64,000 bases of DNA from Azolla caroliniana (taxonomy: Eukaryota > Polypodiophyta): the NCBI GenBank assembly GCA_043228905.1, contig JBHGNT010000042.1:1-64000 (forward strand). Reading direction: 5' to 3'. Below the pieces are notes generated by a model. It did no database searches and was not told where the DNA came from. It worked only from the letters and a program-made list of their open reading frames with translations. The position numbers and the translations under genes were made by a program. Below are positions 60,801 through 64,000 of this stretch, in pieces; positions within the stretch are counted from its first letter, which is position 1; each line of letters starts with the position of its first letter.

Positions 60801-61397
60801 AGAGACATGAAGAAATTTGCAAATTTGAGGAGGTAGTGGAGAAGAGCGCGTTAGTAAATTAAAATGTTCATACCTGGCTCGTGTGATATCGGATTTCTGT
60901 GTTCAAACATGCGAATCGAAGCTAACAACGCTAGCTCTAATATTGAATTAAAAAATCAAGATTTTGAAACTCAGGTCGAGAGACATGAAGAAATTAGCAA
61001 ATTTGAGGAGGTAGTGGAGAAGATCGCGTTTGTAAAGTAAAATGTTTATACCTGGATCGTTTGATATCGGATTTCTGTGTTTAAACATGCGACTCGAAGC
61101 TAACAACGCTATCTCTAATAAGGAATAAAAAAATCAAGATTTTGAAACTCAGGTCCAGAGACATGAAGAAATTTGCAAATTTGAGGAGGTAGTGGAGAAG
61201 AGTGCGTTAGTAAATTAAAATGTTCATACCTGGCTCTTGTGATATCGGATTTCTGTGTTCAAACATGCGAATCGAAGCTAACAACGCTATCTCTAATATG
61301 GAATTAAAAAATCAAGATTTTGAAACTCAGGTCGAGAGATATGAAGAAATTAGCAAATTTGAGGAGGTAGTGGAGAAGATCGCGTTTGTAAATTAAA
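57838..61397 (+). repeat. Run of 20 regular monomers
   Basis: Contains the junction of the 3.9-kb duplication (58000-58130) and most of its second copy. The unit at 57838 has GAAACTTAGG, a private stop-creating change. Confidence 0.93.
59440..59795 (+). repeat. Two strongly diverged monomers, copy two
   Basis: Same pair as 55670-56025, at offset 3,770. Confidence 0.9.
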
Positions 61398-61607
61398 ATG
61401 TTCATACCTACCTCGTGTGATATCGGATTTCTGTGTTCAAACATGCGAATCGAAGCTAACAACGCTATCTCTAATATGGAATTAAAATTAACAACGCTAG
61501 CTATGATATAGAATTACAAAATCAAGATTTTAAAACTCAGCTCGAGAGACATGAATAAATTAGCGAATTTGAGGAGGTAGTGGAGAAGAGCGCGTTAGTA
61601 AATTAAA
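61398..61607 (+). repeat. 210-bp monomer with 32-bp internal duplication
   Basis: Copy of 57628 at offset 3,770, identical join. Confidence 0.92.
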
Positions 61608-62675
61608 ATGTTCATACCTGGCTCGTGTGATATCGGATTTCTATGTTCAAACATGCGAATCGAAGCTAACAACGCTATCTCTAATATTAAATTAAAAAAT
61701 CAAGATTTTGAAACTCAGGTCGAGAGACATGAAGAAATTAGCAAATTTGAGGAGGTAGTGAAGAAGAGCCTGTTAGTAAATTAAAATGTTCATACCTGGC
61801 TCGTGTGATATCGGATTTTTGTGTATAAATATGCGAATCGAAGCTAACAACGCTAGCTATGATATTGAATTAAAAAATCAAGATTTTGAAACTCAGATCG
61901 AGAGACATGAAGAAATTTGCAAATTAGAGGAGGTAGTGGAGAAGATCGCGTTTGTAAATTAAAATGTTCATACCTGGCTCGTGTGATATCGGATTTCTGT
62001 GTTCAAACATGCGAATCGAAGCTAACAACGCTAGCTATGATATGGAATTAAAAAATCAAGATTTTGAAACTCAGGTCGAGAGACATGAGGAAATTAGCAA
62101 ATTTGAGGAGGTAGTGGAGAAGATCGCGTTTGTAAATTAAAATGTTCATACCTGGCTCGTGTGATATCGGATTTCTGTGTTCAAACATTCGAATCGAAGC
62201 TAACAACGCTATCTCTAATATTAAATTAAAAAATCAAGATTTTGAAACTCAGGTCGAGAGACATGAAGAAATTAGCAAATTTGAGGAGGTAGTGAAGAAG
62301 AGCCTGTTAGTAAATTAAAATGTTCATACCTGGCTCGTGTGATATCGGATTTTTGTGTATAAATATGCGAATCGAAGGTAACAACGCTAGCTATGATATG
62401 GAATTAAAAAATCAAGATTTTGAAACTCAGATCGAGAGACATGAAGAAATTTGCAAATTTGAGGAGGTAGTGGAGAAGATCGCGTTTGTAAATTAAAATG
62501 TTCATACCTGGCTCGTGTGATATCGGATTTCTGTGTTCAAACATGCGAATCGTAGCTAACAACGCTAGCTCTAATATGGAATTAGAAAATCAAGATTTTG
62601 AAACTCAGGTCGAGAGACATGAAGAAATTAGCAAATTTGAGGAGGTAGGGAAGAAGAGCCTGTTAGTAAATTAAA
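61608..62675 (+). repeat. Run of 6 regular monomers
   Basis: Contains a 534-bp (3-monomer) partial tandem duplication. Confidence 0.93.
61646..62540 (+). repeat. 3-monomer partial duplication (534 bp)
   Basis: About two units match at offset 534, marked by TTTTTGTGTATAAATATG (61,821 and 62,355), ATATTAAATT and CTCAGATCGAG. Differences include GAAGCTAAC/GAAGGTAAC and AAATTAGAGG/AAATTTGAGG. Confidence 0.82.
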
Positions 62676-62955
62676 ATGTTTATACCTGGCTCGTGTGATA
62701 TCGGATTTTTGTGTTTAAACATGCGAATCGAAGCTAACAACGCTAGCTATGATATGGAATTAAAAAATCAAGATTTTGAAACTCAGGTCGAGAGACATGA
62801 AGAAATTTGCAAATTTGAGGAGGTAGTGGAGAAGAGCGCGTTAGTAAATTATAATATGGAATCGAAAAAACAAGATTTTGAAACTCAGGTCCAGAGACAT
62901 GAAGAAATTAGCAAATTTGAGGAGGAAGTGGAGAAGATCGCGTTTGTAAAGTAAA
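62676..62955 (+). repeat. Compound 280-bp unit (178 + 102)
   Basis: Standard structure, but the end reads TTTGTAAAGTAAAATG, the AAAGTAAA boundary otherwise seen in ordinary monomers at 54.6, 57.27, 58.55 and 61.04 kb. Confidence 0.93.
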
Positions 62956-63133
62956 ATGTTCATACCTGGCTCGTGTGATATCGGATTTCTGTGTTCAAAC
63001 ATGCGAATCGTAGCTAACAACGCTAGCTCTAATATGGAATTAGAAAATCAAGATTTTGAAACTCAGGTCGAGAGACATGAAGAAATTAGCAAATTTGAGG
63101 AGGTAGGGAAGAAGAGCCTGTTAGTAAATTAAA
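62956..63133 (+). repeat. Single regular monomer
   Basis: Copy of 62498-62675. Confidence 0.92.
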
Positions 63134-63413
63134 ATGTTTATACCTGGCTCGTGTGATATCGGATTTTTGTGTTTAAACATGCGAATCGAAGCTAACAACG
63201 CTAGCTATGATATGGAATTAAAAAATCAAGATTTTGAAACTCAGGTCGAGAGACATGAAGAAATTTGCAAATTTGAGGAGGTAGTGGAGAAGAGCGCGTT
63301 AGTAAATTATAATATGGAATCGAAAAAACAAGATTTTGAAACTCAGGTCCAGAGACATGAAGAAATTAGCAAATTTGAGGAGGAAGTGGAGAAGATCGCG
63401 TTTGTAAAGTAAA
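63134..63413 (+). repeat. Compound 280-bp unit (178 + 102)
   Basis: Copy of 62676-62955 in the 458-bp tandem pair. Confidence 0.93.
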
Positions 63414-63947
63414 ATGTTTATACCTGGATCGTTTGATATCGGATTTCTGTGTTTAAACATGCGACTCGAAGCTAACAACGCTAGCTCTAATATGGAATTA
63501 AAAAATCAAGATTTTGAAACTCAGGTCGAGAGACATGAAGAAATTAGCATATTTGAGGAGGAAGTTGAGAAGAGCGAGTCAGTAAATGAAAATGTTCATA
63601 CCTGGCTCGTGTGATATCGGATTTCTGTGTTCAAACATGCGAATCGAAGCTAACAACGCTATCTCTAATATGGAATTAAAAAATCAAGATTTTGAAACTC
63701 AGGTCCAGAGACATGAAGAAATTTGCAAATTTGAGGAGGTAGTGGAGAAGAGCGCGTTAGTAAATTAAAATGTTCATACCTGGCTCGTGTGATATCGGAT
63801 TTCTGTGTTTAAACATGCGAATCGAAGCTAACAACGCTAGCTCTAATATTGAATGAAAAAATCAAGATTTTGAAACTCAGGTCGAGAGACATGAAGAAAT
63901 TAGCAAATTTGAGGAGGTAGTGGAGAAGATCGCGTTTGTAAAGTAAA
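63414..63947 (+). repeat. Run of 3 regular monomers
   Basis: Begins with the ACCTGGATCGTTTG, GTTTAAAC and GCGACTC unit also seen at 54602, 57272, 58550 and 61042. The last unit (63770) has ATATTGAATGAAAAAATC, as in the unit at 57094. Confidence 0.92.
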
Positions 63948-64000
63948 ATGTTTATACCTGGATCGTTTGATATCGGATTTCTGTGTTTAAACATGCGACT
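63948..64000 (+). repeat. Partial monomer at window end
   Basis: First 53 bp of a unit with TGTTTATACCTGGATCG and GTTTAAACATGCGACT. The array clearly continues past the window. Confidence 0.93.

Larger units (their letters stand above)
54183..61769 (+). repeat. Duplication 3,948 / 3,770 bp, copy two lacks 1 monomer
   Basis: Copy one is 54183-57999 and copy two 58131-61769. The offset is 3,948 bp up to about 55.43 kb and 3,770 bp after, a difference of exactly one monomer. Shared rare states are GAGGAGCTAGTG, GTAAAGTAAAATG with ACCTGGATCG, GAAAAAGTTAAC, the diverged pair at 55670/59440, ATACCTACCTCG and the 210-bp unit. Copy two also has private changes (GAATAAAAAAATC at 61,123, GAGATATGAAG near 61,337). 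Confidence 0.92.
62498..63413 (+). repeat. Tandem 458-bp dimer (178 + 280) x 2
   Basis: 62498-62955 repeats at 62956-63413. Each copy is one 178-bp unit (GAATCGTAGC, GAATTAGAAAATC, GTAGGGAAG) plus one compound unit ending GTAAAGTAAAATG. I saw no differences within the two copies. Confidence 0.92.
1..64000 (+). repeat. Satellite array, 178-bp monomer, head to tail
   Basis: The entire window is tandem copies of a 178-bp AT-rich monomer in one orientation. Fixed landmarks in each typical copy are ATGTTCATACCTGG at monomer positions 1-14, an EcoRV site GATATC at 22-27, a six-A tract at 87-92 followed by GATTTT at 97-102, CATGAAGAAATT near 121-132 and GAGGAGG near 142-148. Variable sites include 35 (T/G), 53-58 (CGAAGC or AAACC-type), 70-77 (AGCTCT, ATCTCT or AGCTATGAT), 115 (G/C/A), 132-135 (TAGC/TTGC), 149 (T/A) and 160-168. 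Walking the anchor gives 350 complete units. No transposon, gene or inversion interrupts the array. The family is not one I recognise. A centromeric or heterochromatic role is inferred from the organisation only. Confidence 0.97.

Noticed and set aside
1748-63768. About 80 short forward open frames of 60-109 codons starting MFIPGSCDIG or MKMFIPGSC
   Set aside because: They are the same monomer frame repeated. The frame breaks at each 178-bp boundary, one class has a stop, common variants are non-synonymous, and no promoter, intron or start context supports a gene. Not annotated as CDS.
1-64000. CRISPR array or other repeat-spacer structure
   Set aside because: Repeats are contiguous with no unique spacers, and the unit is 178 bp.
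1-64000. Tandem gene family or tRNA/rRNA/histone-type cluster
   Set aside because: No conserved RNA fold, intergenic spacer or long frame; 178 bp is too short and not a multiple of three.
1-64000. CENP-B box, alpha satellite or Arabidopsis 178-180 bp centromere repeat
   Set aside because: No match to the CENP-B box pattern (TTCG....A..CGGG) in the consensus, and the sequence does not resemble either satellite as I know them. A formal search was not possible.

Overview
The whole 64 kb window is one uninterrupted head-to-tail satellite DNA array. I see no gene, RNA gene, transposon, CRISPR array, promoter or unique sequence anywhere in it. The monomer is 178 bp (about 37% GC by my count of the consensus) and every copy lies in the same orientation. 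I set monomer position 1 at the ATG of ATGTTCATACCTGG; the first such anchor is base 146. Following this anchor by hand gives 350 complete units plus a partial unit at each edge. Most are exactly 178 bp. The exceptions are 16 compound units of 280 bp (one full monomer plus a 102-bp truncated one), four of 157, four of 163, four of 177, two of 179, two of 210, one of 216 and one of 92 bp. Anchors plus these exceptions account for every base. An array of this size and organisation points to a eukaryotic centromeric, pericentromeric or other heterochromatic block. A nucleosome-sized AT-rich monomer is common in plants, but also occurs in animals. I do not recognise the family: it does not resemble the Arabidopsis 178-180 bp centromere repeat or primate alpha satellite, and no CENP-B-box-like motif is visible. 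The host cannot be named from sequence alone. || Layout. 1-6.4 kb: a 9-monomer higher-order repeat (HOR, 1,602 bp) in three copies with a 4-monomer tandem duplication between copies two and three. 7.2-9.7 kb: a 7-monomer HOR (1,246 bp) in two exact-register copies. 10-16 kb: mosaics of the same monomer types, including re-use of the segment at the window start (offset 12,308). 16-19.5 kb: a heterogeneous stretch with the 92-bp and 216-bp units and no long young duplication. About 20.5-43.4 kb: two copies of an 11,449-bp, 63-unit block, nearly identical, each with an internal 2,100-bp duplication and a 2,772-bp duplication. 44.3-49.9 kb: a 3,051-bp block duplicated as 2,517 bp, the second copy lacking three monomers. 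48.8-53.0 kb: a 2,237-bp duplication. 54.2-61.8 kb: a 3.9-kb duplication whose second copy lacks one monomer. 61.6-63.4 kb: small 534-bp and 458-bp tandem duplications. || There are no genes acting together. The architecture is that of ongoing unequal exchange and segmental duplication at many scales, with hybrid monomers still visible at several block edges. Each typical monomer carries an ATG-to-TAA open frame of about 58 codons, but 178 is not a multiple of three, one monomer class has an internal stop, and the common variants change amino acids, so I treat these frames as incidental.
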